Of a DNA stretch of 64,000 nucleotides, positions 1 to 11,619 are shown in pieces. The number at the start of each line of letters is the position of its first letter. The first letter of the stretch is position 1. A program made the translations under genes and the position numbers. The notes beneath the pieces are model-generated. The model had not been told where the DNA came from, searched no databases, and saw nothing but the letters and a program-made list of their open reading frames with translations. Source of the stretch: Anniella stebbinsi (Eukaryota > Chordata > Lepidosauria > Squamata > Anniellidae); assembly GCA_029215795.1 (NCBI GenBank), contig JARDYH010000001.1:295436654-295500653 (forward strand), read 5' to 3'.

Positions 1-265
1 GTGGGTTGTTGTTGAACAGTGGGTTCGTGCGCTGTCTGAACCCAAAATATTTTCCTCAGGGTGGTTTGTTAACTATGCAGTGTGGCTTCTTAGCTACCCT
101 GAACAACCCAACAACAAACCATAGCTTACCAACGAGGCTTGGTTGAGAAAAACAAGCCACACTGCATGGTTAACAAGCCACCCTGCAGAAAATGTCCTGG
201 GTTCAGACAACATACTAACCCCACCATTCAACAAACACCTCACAGTTCAACAGCAACCCACACTG
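1..265. mobile_element. Foldback MITE (GTGGCTTRTC family), copy 1
   Basis: The sequence folds on itself. The segment around 61-98 (GGTTTGTTAACTATGCAGTG) is repeated in reverse complement at about 149-183, and the outer parts (GGGTTGTTGTTGAACAG near 4; GTTCAACAGCAACCCAC near 246) also pair, with a centre near 123. Further copies lie at 365-640, 1138-1210, 4236-4436 and 36726-36930. Inverted-repeat structure without coding capacity fits a non-autonomous DNA transposon, possibly hAT, but no clean target-site duplication was found. The left end may lie outside the window. Confidence 0.6.
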
Positions 266-364
266 GAGATGTTCACATGACACACTAACCCACACTCAAC
301 TAATACCCATGGTTAGTTGTTCTAAATTATCAGAAGGTCAGAGTTCTGTGTTTATGTTGTTGAA

Positions 365-640
365 AGTCTGGGTACTTATGAATGTGGCTTTCACTGACTG
401 GGTTCGCACAACATGATAAATGCAGTGGGTTGTGAGCCTTGTTTGTGTCGGCATGGCTTATAGTGATATCCAGACCCAGTGAAGAGGCTTCAGCATGGTT
501 TGTTAACTATACACAAGCCATGCTGAGAAACCATGGCTTGTTGTTGGGTTGTTGAGGGTGGCTTGTTTTCAGCGTGGCTTATCATGACGTGTGAACCTGG
601 CGGCATGGATTGTCAGCAGCTTCTTAGCATGGGCTACAGA
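365..640. mobile_element. Foldback MITE (GTGGCTTRTC family), copy 2
   Basis: Diverged copy of the family at the window start. It contains GGTTTGTTAACTATACACAA, GGCTTGTTGTTGGGTTGTTG and, at the right end, CGTGGCTTATCATGACGTGT followed by GAACC. Borders are approximate. No duplication of the target was identified. Confidence 0.5.
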
Positions 641-1137
641 ACTGCCTGGCAAGAGCAGTGAAAGACTCAGCTGCTCCTCACAATCTTGTTAGTGTCACCT
701 TCAGCCTTCAGCCTTCCTTGTCAGTGATGTCCTCACCTCCACCAATACTGAAATGGCACTTGGGAATGCTCATAAGCTTTCTGCAACTTTTTCCTGGTGC
801 TTCAGAAGTACGCAAATGGGTTCAGATGATGATGATGATGTCATTTGCAAGTGTTCATTTGTGCACATTCAACTGTCTCAGCTTGTGTCTTATTCAGCAA
901 TAATAAAATCTCAACGGAAGGGGGGGAAAGGTTCTAAATGGAAAAATTGACCAGCAAGGAAGTAAAGATCAGAGTGGGGCAGGAAGCTGGAAAAGTTTCC
1001 ATTTGTAGGGATGAGGATACAAGAGGAGTTGTGCTGGAAAGGTCCATGGGATACATGCCAGGAATGTGCATGAGGACTAAGAGGGAAATAAGCCATGGCA
1101 AACTGCAGAGCGCCCAATTGTCTGTCAGAAGTAATGC
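641..1137. other. Unassigned stretch between two MITE pieces
   Basis: No convincing gene. Holds a short (GATGAT) run near 826-841 and otherwise ordinary sequence. It may separate two halves of one MITE, because the family end motif reappears at 1138-1210, but the join could not be shown. Confidence 0.3.
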
Positions 1138-1210
1138 GGGTTAGAGAGCAACCCACCAACCCACCATGTCTTATTTTCAGGGTGGCTTATCGTGATGTGT
1201 GAATTGGCCC
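1138..1210 (+). mobile_element. Terminal fragment of GTGGCTTRTC MITE family
   Basis: Contains CAGGGTGGCTTATCGTGATG followed by TGTGAATTGGCCC, which matches the right end of the copy ending near 640. Confidence 0.5.
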
Positions 1211-2195
1211 ACTGTCTTGTCACCTTGATATGAACTCTTCATAACAATTGAAGACTGTTAAGTGATACCAATCAGTTTTTAGTTTACACAAACAGAGCAA
1301 TTAAAGGGTGAAATTCTTTAAGCTTTCATATGATATTTAAAAGGTGGATTCAGCTCAGGCTAGCATCACTCTAGATAAATTAATCTAGAATCTTTTTATT
1401 AAAAAAAGCTGTTTGTCAGCTGCTTTGAAAATTTCAATTTAAAAAGCAGGATAAATAAAAAACACAACAATCAAAACCCGGCAAATAAATAAATATATGT
1501 ACGTGAATGTGTGAACTGACTGGTGAAAAACATCATATATGAGGTGATGTGAGGTAATATGAATATTTATCTGTGGTATTTGAACTGTAATGGCTCATTC
1601 ACACATTCAAGTAGCTTCTACTGTTAACTAGGCTCTTGTGTTATAAGATAAGTTGAAAAACAGATAAGCTCTTGCTATGTTTCATCCCTTCTAACTGTAT
1701 GAACAAAAGGGTGGTTAACTATTATTGGTTAACTATTGATTAGTACCTTGAGAATACATCATGATGTATGGCATGGTAAAGTGAATCTGCTAAATATGAG
1801 GTGAATTCTAAACTTATCCTGGGGGAAAAATAGATCACACACACACACAAAATATAATATTTTCATTTAGAGTAGAGTTTTAGAATACATTTTTATATCA
1901 CATGGCAAATCAAGACAACATTTTCAAGTAGCCACTCTCTTAATCATATGGAAATCTTAGAATGATAGAAAAATTCGTATATCAGAATAACAGAATTTGA
2001 AGACTTTTATACTAAAAGCCATATAACCAATTGTTACACAATGTATGATAGAGTGTGACAAAACATGGGTCCAGACTAAAGATATATGAACTTTTATTTT
2101 TACTTAGAGCAAGTTAACAGGAAGCAACCATTAGATTAAAAACTGGAGTTATTTGCCATACATCAGTGTCAGCAAAAAAGTTATTATTCTGGCAG
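1211..2195. other. AT-rich sequence, no gene seen
   Basis: No ORF with recognisable protein content. At 1440-1495 the string AAAGCAGGATAAATAAAAAA, followed by AAATAAATAAATA, resembles the extreme 3' tail of a LINE or SINE but is too short to classify. A short (CA)n lies near 1836-1849. Confidence 0.3.
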
Positions 2196-2430
2196 GCCTT
2201 TGTTGAATAATGTGGACCTCCATCTATGTTTAAGACTTTTAAAATGTAATATGTATTTTAAATGTTGAAATGTTTTAATATTGAAACCTATTTAATTATA
2301 TTTTTAACTTTTGTATATTTCTATTAATAGCTTTTAACTGTATATGTTTTAATTTTGTAAAGCCGCCTTGAGGCCCAGCATTGGGCAAAAGGTGAGATAC
2401 AAATAATGATGACAACAACAACAACAACAA
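2196..2430 (+). mobile_element. LINE 3' tail (CR1/L2-like) with (ACA)n end
   Basis: Ends in AAAGCCGCCTTGAGGCCCAG, then a GGTGAGATACAAATAATGAT-type terminus and a (CAA)n run at 2411-2430. The pattern 'GCCGCCxTGAG...GGxGRGATACAAATAA' is typical of 3' ends of L2/CR1-group LINEs and the SINEs that use their tails. No coding part is present, so the family is not resolved. Confidence 0.5.
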
Positions 2431-2863
2431 TACAGTACAGATATGGTCTGTTAGCATTTGGCTCTATTCATTTCAAGGATATTTTCATTACACATCACAG
2501 GAATATAAAAAAAATGCCTTATGTCAGGTTATTGGTCCACCTAGTTCAATACTGGGCAAATTTACATGTCATGCTAAGCAACTCTGACAATAAGACATCA
2601 TGTTAGTTGTTTACTCGCTAAACTGACAGATGATCAAGCACTCCGCAGCTTTCCGTGGCTTGTTTCCCCTGCCCCTCAGTCCTCCTCCTAGATCCTGGTA
2701 TGTTTCCCAGTCACCTTTGTGGCAGAACTCCTCATTTCCTCAGTCCTACATCAACACCGTTTCTGCAATTGGTCCACTGGAGCTGCTGGCTATCAAGGAA
2801 AACTCCCCCACCCCCACATTAGATAACCAAATTAAATTATTTTTTAAAGTCCATAATGCGTTC

Positions 2864-2868
<5 letters not shown>
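2431..2868. other. Unassigned sequence
   Basis: No gene or repeat recognised. Confidence 0.25.

Positions 2869-2894
<26 letters not shown>
2869..2894. repeat. (CT)n microsatellite
   Basis: Thirteen uninterrupted CT units lie directly beside the left end of the element at 2904. Confidence 0.95.
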
Positions 2895-2903
2895 AGGGGC
2901 GGG

Positions 2904-3316
2904 GTCTTGCATAAGTGCGCAAAAGTGCTTGCCCACTATTTAGCCCAGTATATCAATGTCCTTGTCAATTTCATCTTCCACTTCAGCACTTGCCTTGCTA
3001 GTGAACAACTTTTTTTTTAATGGCTGCTTCATGTACTACCATTTATACCTGCTCGAAATGGTCCTTCTGCTGCAGCTGCCAGCCACCTTCAGCTATCCCT
3101 ACACCTCATGCTTGTCACTCCCCTCCACTGGTCTCCACTGTTAGCTATAAGATATGATTTGACAGGTTTCAAGGATTGGTAAAGATATGCAAATTTCAAG
3201 GCAGAGCAATAAGTGGGATTGATAAATCAAATTTCAAGGCAAAGCAGTAAAGTGGAGGGGGAAATTATGCAAATTGCATAGCTGCAGACTTTCTAATGTG
3301 CACGCTTATGCAAGAC
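2904..3316. mobile_element. Small TIR DNA transposon, about 413 bp
   Basis: Left end GTCTTGCATAAGTGCGC; right end, reverse complemented, GTCTTGCATAAGCGTGC: 15 of 17 positions match. The interior has no ORF but carries two similar direct repeats (CAAATTTCAAGGCA-like, near 3190 and 3229). Target duplication is unclear because (CT)n and (AAT)n tracts border the element. Superfamily unresolved. Confidence 0.55.
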
Positions 3317-3341
3317 TAATAATAATAATAATAATAATAAT
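3317..3341. repeat. (AAT)n microsatellite
   Basis: About eight AAT units between the TIR element and the R4 LINE fragment. Confidence 0.95.
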
Positions 3342-4085
3342 TCCAGAAACAGAAGGATTCCTGATAGCTATACAGGATCAAGTTATAGCAACCAAGAACT
3401 AACAAAAATACATAATAAAAGATAACAGTGTAACAACAGATCTATGCAGGAAATGCCATCAATTCCAAGAAACAATAGACCATACAACAGGAGGATGTAA
3501 AATTCTGGCAGGAATGGACTATACAAACAGACACAATACAGTTGCAAAAATACTTCACCAACAACTAGCCATCAAATTCAACCTTATCAAACAGCCTACA
3601 CTATACTGTACATACTCACCTGAAACAATCTTGGAAAATGCAGATCATAAAATATACTGGGACAGAACAATTGCAACCCTCCAGACATAATGGTCATAGA
3701 CAAAAAAGAAAGCATGCATACCTCATTGACATAGCAATACCAAATGACAAAAAAGTTGTTGAAAAGAAGAAGAAAAGAGAAAAATATACACCACTGGCCA
3801 TGGAAGTCAAAGAACTATGGCAAGAACTAAGGTCACAATTATTCCATTAGTCACATCAGTCACCGGCATCACATCAAAAAACTCTATAGAAAACCTCTGG
3901 AAACTGGGCCTACCAGAATACATCCACACCAATATCCACAAAGCAGTAATAATTGAAACATGCTCAATCGTCAGGAAATTCCTGAATCAATAAAAGACAG
4001 CATGACTTGGCAAATCCCGTCATGTCCGTCTAGAAAAACTGCCATGAGCAAGAAAGATATAAAGAATAATAATGATAATAATGGT
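3342..4085 (+). mobile_element. R4/Dong-clade LINE, 5'-truncated 3' fragment
   Basis: Conceptual translation across two or more frames gives ETEGFLIAIQDQVIATKNY, a zinc-knuckle-like CRKCHQFQETIDHITGGC (C-x2-C-x8-H-x4-C), then ILENADHKIYWDRTI and, in the open frame 3638-3850, AYLIDIAIPNDKK. In R2/R4-group LINEs a C-terminal CCHC followed by a PD-(D/E)xK endonuclease with a 'xLIDxAIPxD' strand is diagnostic, so this is the C-terminal end of the single ORF. The reverse transcriptase is missing. In-frame stops and frame changes show it is dead. It ends in a short AATAATGATAATAATGG tail. Confidence 0.75.
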
Positions 4086-4235
4086 CACAAACACGTTCAG
4101 GACAATCTCCAGTATCCTTTCTTCTTGATTTTTATGAGCACAGGATGGAGGGCAGTGACGAGGTATTAGGGAAGATGGGGGCAGCACTAGCGAAATCATG
4201 AAGAGATGCAGAGGTTTTGCTGCTATTGCCAGGCA

Positions 4236-4436
4236 CCCTGCCAGGTTTGGACATCACAATAAGCCACCCTGCAAACAAGCCACCCTGAACAACCCAACAA
4301 CTAACCATCGGCTTTCAGGGTGGCTTGTTCATGAAAAATAAGCCACTTTACAGAAACTGCAGCAGCTTCAGACAGCATGACAATCCATCATGGTGATCAC
4401 CTATGGTGGTTTGTCATATCATGTGAACCAGGTCAC
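4236..4436. mobile_element. Foldback MITE (GTGGCTTRTC family), copy 3
   Basis: Contains GACATCACAATAAGCCACCC at the left, TTTCAGGGTGGCTTGTTCAT in the middle and GGTTTGTCATATCATGTGAA at the right: inverted copies of the end motif of the family at the window start. Confidence 0.6.
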
Positions 4437-5059
4437 TATCTACACTGATTGGCAGTGGCTCTACAGAATGTTCAGACAGAGGCTTTTCCCAGCCACAAAA
4501 TAATAATAATATACTGTGCATAGAGATATGGGTGTGTTGGAATTCCAAATATTCATGCTACATTTTCTAATTCTGTGGGAACACAGGTCTTATTCTACCA
4601 TGTCTGACCATCTAGCTCACCATTGTCTATACCAACTGGCAGCAACTCTTCAGAGTTTTGGACAGTGTCAGGGCTGGGTCATGGTCAGTAGACTGAGATG
4701 AGCTAGGAGCTGAAGACAAGGAACCATGGGACACACTAGTAACCAAGGCCAAATAATCAGTTAGAGCCAAAGAGCAAACCAGAAAGAGGAGCAAGCTGAA
4801 AGATAGGCCCAAAGACAAAGACAGGACCAGAGAACAAATTAAGGATGCATAATCATGTGAGAGTTCGGCAAGACCTTGTTGTTCATATGAAACAGTTACC
4901 CTTTTATGTACTTTTCTCTGCTCAGGAAGATCGAATGGATAGTTTGAGTGGGTGGAATAGGTCCAGAGTTAGAGGTTGCTTCACTGAGAAGGCCGCCACC
5001 TGTAGTTCAGCGATTCACCAAATGGGGCAGCTACACACAGATCCAGCATTTCCTGACAT
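4437..5059. other. Unassigned sequence
   Basis: No gene or repeat recognised. Short open frames here lack any recognisable protein feature. Confidence 0.25.
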
Positions 5060-5160
5060 ACATGGATTCCCCCCAGCCCTAGATGGAGATGCAGGGATTG
5101 AATTTAGGACTTTGGCATGCAAAGCATGTGCTCTACAACTGAGCTACAGACCTTCCTAAA
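5060..5160 (-). mobile_element. tRNA-derived SINE (Sauria-like), head only
   Basis: Reverse complement reads as a tRNA-like head: GTAGCTCAGTTGTAGAGCA (A-box region), GCATGCAAAG, and a B-box-like TTCAATCCCTGCATCTCCA region. The same head occurs at 33640, 37597 and 56493. The 3' part is missing. Confidence 0.65.
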
Positions 5161-5712
5161 GTGCAATGGTGAATATGATTTCTCTAGGCTGACTATATGA
5201 AAAGAGGACAGGGCTTCTATATCTTTAACAGCTGTATTGAAAGGGGAATTTCAGTGGGTGTCATTTGTATGCATTCAGCACCTGGTGATATTCCCTCTTC
5301 ATCACAACAGTTAAAGCTGGGGGGCGGGACTTCCGTTATGGAGTAAATGGACGGAGATTGTCTCTTCCCCCTTAGGAGATAAAAGAAAAAGAAGAATATC
5401 CCAATTAAGAAAACTTCAAACTGTAAGTGGAGATAAATGTTAAGTACGGGAATTCTCAAAGAATAAAAAGAAGATAATTGTGAGGCTGTAGATAAACCAG
5501 CTGCCTGGCATTTTAACGAGTCGGGAGAACAGCCAAGCTGGGACTGGAACAACAAACGGCGCATATCTCTGTTAATACAATTTTAAACAAAGTAAAGAAG
5601 AATTTGTACTTACGGAGGACTCTGGACAGTATTTGCTAATTAGTTAATTAGCAGAGACTTTAATAAGAGGCAGTAGAGAGCTGTAATGCTGTAACTGTTG
5701 GCTGAATGTCTG

Positions 5713-7048
5713 ATGACCAACAAAGGGGGGGAAAGTAAGGAAACCTTGCCAAAAAAGTGGTCAAGAGTGAAAGAACACCCCTCAGATAAAAGTTGGTCTC
5801 GCCTGATTAGAAAGAATTCAGAAAATTCAGTAACAGCTATGACGAACGGGAAAACAGGACTGCCGACATCCGGAGGTGGGAATCATAAAGATGGAGCTAA
5901 GACAGGAGCAGTTCCTAAGATAACGAAACCACAAGTGGAGTCAATGTCATCTGAAGCGTTACTGGCTAGCATTCAAGGCATGATAGAGAAACAGAAGCAA
6001 GAGCTTATGCAAGAGGTGAAGAAGGTACAGATTTCTCAAGCGGAATTACAAAGCAGTCTTCAAAAGTTTAATGACAGATTTGAATCTTTGGAGCAACAAT
6101 CAGGGCAGAACAAAGAGAAGATAGATGTGCAAGATTTTTTTTTACATGATATGGACTTAGGCCTCCTCCACGCGAGACGTTTAATGAGCCTTGAAGGCTC
6201 ATTATAAATTTTACCTCCACACCAGCGGAGCGCAAAACGGGCGTACAGGCGCGCTATCTCCCCGATAATGCGCATTTTCGAATGCGCGTTAAATAGCGAC
6301 TTTTATTTTGCTCCGGCCGTTAAAGCGCATTTTCGCAGTGTGAACAAGCGATTATGCGCGTTAACTTCTTGTAAAGCGCTTTTTGGACATCAATTAATGC
6401 GCTTCGCCGCCTCTCGCCGCCTCCCGTGCAGAGGGATTAGGAGTAAATGCGCCTCCGCGAAAATGCGCATAATCCCCGAACCGGGCGCAAAAGCGCATCC
6501 TTGTGGAGGGGGCCTCACATTTAATCTCTATGGAAGACAGAGACAGAAGAATGAATATACGTATTAGATTCTTCCAGGAACAGCAAGGGGAAAATTCAAA
6601 GATTTTGAAAGACAAGGTCATGCAATGGATTAAGGAGATGGACTCTCAAGGTTCATGGGCTGAAGAAGACATTGAGAGGATCCACAGAGTTGGCCCTAAA
6701 AGGAGTGGGATGGCCCCAAGAGACATAATTGTAAGATTCGCCAGCTTTTATAAAAAAGATAAATTGATGCAAACTATTAGAAGTGCTGGGCAATTGATGT
6801 TTCAATCTTCACAGATACAGATCTATCAGGATCTTTGTTACCAAACAATCCAATGGAGGAAGAGTGTGAAGCTGTGTACAACTATTCTGCGGAAGAATTC
6901 AATTGTTTATAGCTGGGGATATCCAGTATTTCTGAGATTTACCTACAAGGGGAAACAACAGAGAATAACATCATGTGAGAATGGATCTGCTGAGGAGCTT
7001 GGGTTTGATGGAGGAAGAACAAGAAAGAGAAGAAGAAGGGGCAGCTAG
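5713..7048 (+). pseudogene. L1 ORF1 (nucleic-acid-binding protein), interrupted
   Basis: The first ATG of the frame is at 5713. An N-terminal basic region is followed by a coiled coil (ALLASIQGMIEKQKQELMQ ... KFNDRFESLEQQ) and then, after the 355-bp insertion at 6160-6514, by an RRM-like region starting MEDRDRRMNIRIRFF and a basic C-terminus. That coiled coil-RRM-CTD order is the L1 ORF1p plan; the protein trimerises and binds L1 RNA. The pieces before and after the insert are in the same reading frame and sum to about 325 codons, close to the family norm. The insert carries stops, so no full protein is made. Confidence 0.8.
6160..6514. mobile_element. GC-rich foldback MITE inside L1 ORF1
   Basis: Terminal inverted repeats GGCCTCCTCCAC (left) and GGCCCCCTCCAC (right, reverse complemented) differ at one base. 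Inside, TAATGCGCATTTTCG (left) and TTATGCGCATTTTCG (right, reverse complemented) form a second inverted pair, and GCGC/ATGCGC motifs recur. The flanking triplets are TTA and TCA, compatible with a decayed 3-bp PIF/Harbinger-type duplication, but the superfamily is uncertain. It is CpG-rich in sharp contrast to the AT-rich L1 around it, which suggests a recent insertion or a different compositional origin. Confidence 0.7.
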
Positions 7049-7310
7049 AGGACGCAGTTTGTGACTAAGAAATGGTTTAAAGAGGGATAATAAGAAGAGC
7101 AAGGGAGGGGGGTTCTGTTTGGGTTCCATGTCGGGTGTCTGCCGTCCCCCTCCCCTGAAGGGTTCTAAGAAGAGGGGAAGATGAGCCATTGCCCGGGGCA
7201 ACCTGGGATTGGAAGGGGGGAAATGGGGGATATATGTGGGGGAAGGGAGGTGGGAGGGGGGATAATAGTGTCACATTAGGAGACCTACAGGGAAAATTAA
7301 AAATGGAGAT

Positions 7311-10300
7311 ATGGAAAATAAAATAAGATTAATAACTTTAAATGTCAATGGGTTGGGTAGTGTTATTAAAAGGAAGAGGATCGAAGGGTTGTTGAATAAA
7401 AGGAAAGCTGATATAATTTTTTTTACAAGAAACGCATCAAAAAGAAGATGGCAGAAATGAACTTAAAATGAAGAATATGGGCATATATGAGAAAGCATTT
7501 GGGACTTCTAAAGCAAGAGGTGTTGCGATAATAATTTCAAAAAAATGTGCAATTAATGTTGTCAAAGTGGTAAAGGATGTGGGGGGAAGATTTATCATAA
7601 TGCATTGTTTCCTGGGGGAAGAAAAATATATTTTGGTTAATGTATATGCGCCAAATGAGAAGCAAATGGAATTTTATGACAATGTGTTTAGTAATATGGG
7701 GAACGTAGAGAATGCAAATATTGTAATGGCTGGAGATTTTAATATGGTGATGGATAAAATTAAAAATAAAGATATTATAAAAGGTATAGGGAAAATGGGA
7801 TTAGCAAAAGCAATGGTTCAAAAAGAATTAAAGGATGTTTGGAGAATAATAAAAGGGGAAGAAAAAAATATACCTTTTTTTCATCAAAATATAAGAGTTT
7901 CTCCAGGATTGATTATATATTTGTTTCAAAGAATTTACTTTCTAAGATTATGGAATGTGAAATTGATGTAATTAAGGTTTCAGATCATGCATTAATGAGT
8001 ATGGATATTAAAATAAAGAAGGATTATAGAGAAGCAAAAAGGTGGAGATTAGACACTAAAATTTTAAGTTATAAAAATATTGTGGAGAAAATGAAAAATT
8101 ATTTATTTATTTATTTATTTATTGCATTTTTATACCGCCCCATAGCCGAAGCTCTCTGGGCGGTTCACAAAAATTAAAACCATGAAATCATTTTAAAATA
8201 TGTAAAACAAGGCACAATCTAAAAAAACAGAATAACATACAATATAAAAACACAACCAGAATAAAACCAAGCAGCAGGAATTAATACAGATTAAAATACA
8301 AATTTAAAACAGCAAGGATTAAAATTGAGTTAATTTAACTGTTAAAATACTGGGAGAATAAAAGGTCTTCACCTGGCGACGAAAAGAGTACAAAGTAGGT
8401 GCCAGGCGAACCTCTCTGGGGAGCTCATTCCACAGCCGGGGTGCCACAACAGAGAAAGCCCTCCTCCTAGTGGCCACCTGCCTCACTTCCTTTGGCAGGG
8501 GCTCACGGAGAAGGACCCCTGTAGATGATCTTAGGGTCCGGGCAGGTACATATGGGAGGAGGCTTTCCTTTAGATATCCTGGCCCCAAGCCGTTTAGGGC
8601 TTTAAATGTTAGTACCAGCACTTTGAATTGGGCCCAGACTATATGGGAAATAAACGAAACAGGGATAAACTCACAGGGGATAGTCTGGGATACGATGAAA
8701 GCAGTAGTAAGAGGAATATGTATTAGAGAATCGTGCAAATTAAAAAGACAACAAGAAGCACATAGTAAAAAGATTGAAAAAGAGATTAAGGAATTAGAGG
8801 AACAATTTAGAATTAATAAGGATAAACTTATATATGCTCAACTCCAAGCAAAAAGAAAAGAACTTGAGGGAAAGGATATAGAAAGAGTTCAGAAAGAATT
8901 AATATATTTGAAAAGGATTTTTTTTTAGTATAGTAACAGAAACTCTAAAATGTTGGCAAGGTCCACGCAATCAAAGAAGGAAAAAAAATAGTAGGAACAA
9001 TTAAAGATAGAAAGGGGAAAAATTGTAATTTAATGAAGGATAAATTTTAAAAATTTGAGGAATTTTATCAGGATTTGTATACATCAGAAGCAGGTTCACA
9101 AACAAGAATACAGGAATATATAGAGAAAAATTGGAAGCTAAGATTAAAAAATAAGGATAGGGATTATATGGAAGCATTAGTGACGGGAAAAGAAATAGAG
9201 GGAATTATCGATAAATTGAAAGGAGGGAAATTTCCAGAAGTTGATGGATTGGGGCCGGAATATTATAAGATATTTAAAGAACTTTTAGACCAAAAATGGA
9301 AAAATTATATAATAATATAATAAAGGGAGAGAAGACCCCGCCATTGTGGGAACATTCGTTGATAATATTAATCCTGAAATCAGATAAAGATTTAACTGAT
9401 CCAGCTTCATATAGACCTATTTCTTTAATTAATCAAGATTCTAAAATATTTACAGCAATTATGGCAACAAGATTAAACACTTTTATAAATTAGTATATAA
9501 AAAAGGATCAATGTGGATTCATTCCAGGAAGGCAAATGCCAAATTTAATAGGGAGGGTACTAAATATAATAAATATTATTAAAAGAAGTAATTTAAAAGC
9601 AGGGTTGATAGCATTGGATATTTTTAAAGCCTTTGATTGCGTGGAATGGCCGGCGTTAAAAACTATTATAAAGATATTTGGTTTTGGAGAAAGGTTCATG
9701 GGAGTGATTAATCAGTTTTATGCAAGCAATAAGGCGGAGGTGATGGTAAATGACGTCTTAACACAACAAATTACCTTAGCCTGAGGTACAAGAAAGGGTG
9801 TCCTCTCTCCCCAATATTATTTGCAATTGTGATTGAAATATTGGCAAATGTTATTAGGGAGGATGAGAGGCTGAAAGGGATAGGAGGGGAGGGGAAAAAA
9901 ATTAATATGTTTGCGGATGATACTTTATTGACATTTGAGAGAATTTGGAGAGGTTACTGGATTACAGGTAAATTGGGGGAAATCAGAGATGATGTTATTT
10001 AATTATGATAAAGTAGAAAGGGATGAGTGTAGTTTAAAATTAGATTTGAAGGTTAAAAATATAATACGTTATTTAGGAGTTTATATTACGAAAGAGTTAG
10101 AAACTTAGAGGAAATAAATTTTAGTAGGTTAAAAAAACAAATAATGGAAAAGTTAGAGGCTTATAGGAAATTAAAGCATTCATGGTTTGGTAGAATAGCG
10201 GTAATTAAAATGAAAATATTACCAAAGATTAATTTTTTGTTTAGAATGTTACCAATTAAAATAACAGAAGTAGAATTAAGTAGTTGGCAAAGCATGCTAA

Positions 10301-11619
10301 ATAATTATTGTAATGGGGATAGAAAACCAAGAATTAATAAGACAAAATGGTATAAGATTCAAAGGGAAGAAGGGTTAGGACTCCCGAATATAACGATGTA
10401 TTATATAGCTAACCAATTAAGATATGTTATAAATAGTATAGTAGGGGAAGAGGATTTAGAATGGTTAAAGACGCAGACAGGAGATATAGAGTTAAAGTTA
10501 CAAAATGTTTTTTTTAGTAAAATACTAAAGAGTCGATTGAAGAATTTGGAAAATCCCATCCTAAGAAATATCATAGAAATCTGGGAAAGGTATAAGAAGA
10601 AACTATTGCCAGGAATTTCCCCTCTGACCCCAGTGGTTTTACTGGAAAACTTTCCAGGTAATTTGAGAAGAGAACTGGAAGGGCTATTGCGGGAGAAAAA
10701 AAATATTAAAGTGAAAGATTGGGTAAGGAGATTGGTTGACAAAAAGCAAATAGAAGAGGTTCTAATAGGGCAAAAAAAATTATGGTTTAAGACTTTACAA
10801 TTGGAACAGTGGACACAAAAATGGAAAAAGGAAAATAAGGACTGTAGAAAGGAAACAAGATTTGAAAAGCTAATTGAGTCTAGAGAGAAGGAGGGAGAAA
10901 ATAAAAATAAAAGTAAAAAAGGTATAACAAGCGAAATATATAAGATATTGTTAAAGAAGGATGAATCTCAAGAAATTCTGAAAACAATCTGGGAAGAAGA
11001 TTTAAAAATTCAAATTACTGGGGACAGATGGGGGAAGATATGGGAATTAAGAACTTTAAAGTTGCTTTCAATAAGGATAAAAGAAAATCATTATAAAATA
11101 ATCTGGAGATGGTATCTCACTCCTGTAAGATTACATCAGATAGATAAGAAAATATCAAAGTTATGTTGGAGGGGTTGTCAGGATGTGGGGACGTATTACC
11201 ATATGTGGTGGACATGTGAATATGTTAAAAATTTTTGGAAAAGAGTTTTTAAGGAGATAAGTGAGATATTGGGTAAGAATGTGGAAATAAGTCCAAATAT
11301 AGCTTTATTAGGGTTATTTGATAAAGAATATGGTAAGAATAATATAAGAGAATTGATAAACAATCTCCTGACACCGGCTAGATTAATGATAGCTAAAAGT
11401 TGGAAAATACAAGGGAATTATAGTATAGAAGAATGGTATAAAGGAGTGTGGGATATTGCAATCAACGATAGATTAACATGTATAATGAAAGTTAGGATGG
11501 GATTAACTAAAAATAATGATTTTGGAAGTATTTGGGGTTTATTTCTAGAATATGTTTTAGTAAAGGGGAGGGGATATACACCTTCAAAAGAATCATTGCA
11601 ATTTTGGGAAAATGTATAA
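7311..11619 (+). pseudogene. L1 ORF2 (endonuclease-reverse transcriptase), degenerate
   Basis: An ATG at 7311 begins MENKIRLITLNVNGLGS, the start of the APE-like endonuclease. A T8 run (7417-7424) shifts the frame just before the ETH motif. YILVNVYAPNE and AGDFNMVMD follow at 7630-7755, then another shift near 7866 and SRIDYIFVSKNLL/SDHALMSMD. An L2 fragment interrupts at 8097-8636. The reverse transcriptase shows YRPISLINQDSKIF, CGFIPGRQM, LIALDIFKAFD, GCPLSPILFAIVIE and the catalytic FADD (9910-9921). A stop at 9781, other frameshifts and a short deletion after FADD break it. The last 491 codons (10144-11619) are open and include C-x3-C-x7-H-x4-C at 11164-11217. Confidence 0.9.
8097..8636 (-). 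mobile_element. L2-clade LINE 3' fragment (family B) inside L1 ORF2
   Basis: Reverse complement reads FKALNGLGPGYLKESLLPY, RRAFSVVAPRLWNELPREV, then a 3' UTR ending GAACCGCCCAGAGAGCTTCG and an (AAAT)n tail at 8099-8123. It matches the plus-strand copy at 22590-23712. The 5' break is at GGGCCC near 8636, where L1 protein sequence (WEINETGINSQGIVWD) resumes. No clear target duplication. Confidence 0.85.

Noticed and set aside
5060..5160. Possible tRNA gene
   Set aside because: Only A/B-box-like parts without a full cloverleaf; the same head recurs at 33.6, 37.6 and 56.5 kb followed by a SINE body.
6268..6567. 99-codon ORF on plus and 75-codon ORF on minus strand
   Set aside because: Both arise from the CpG-rich foldback MITE in L1 ORF1 and mirror each other.
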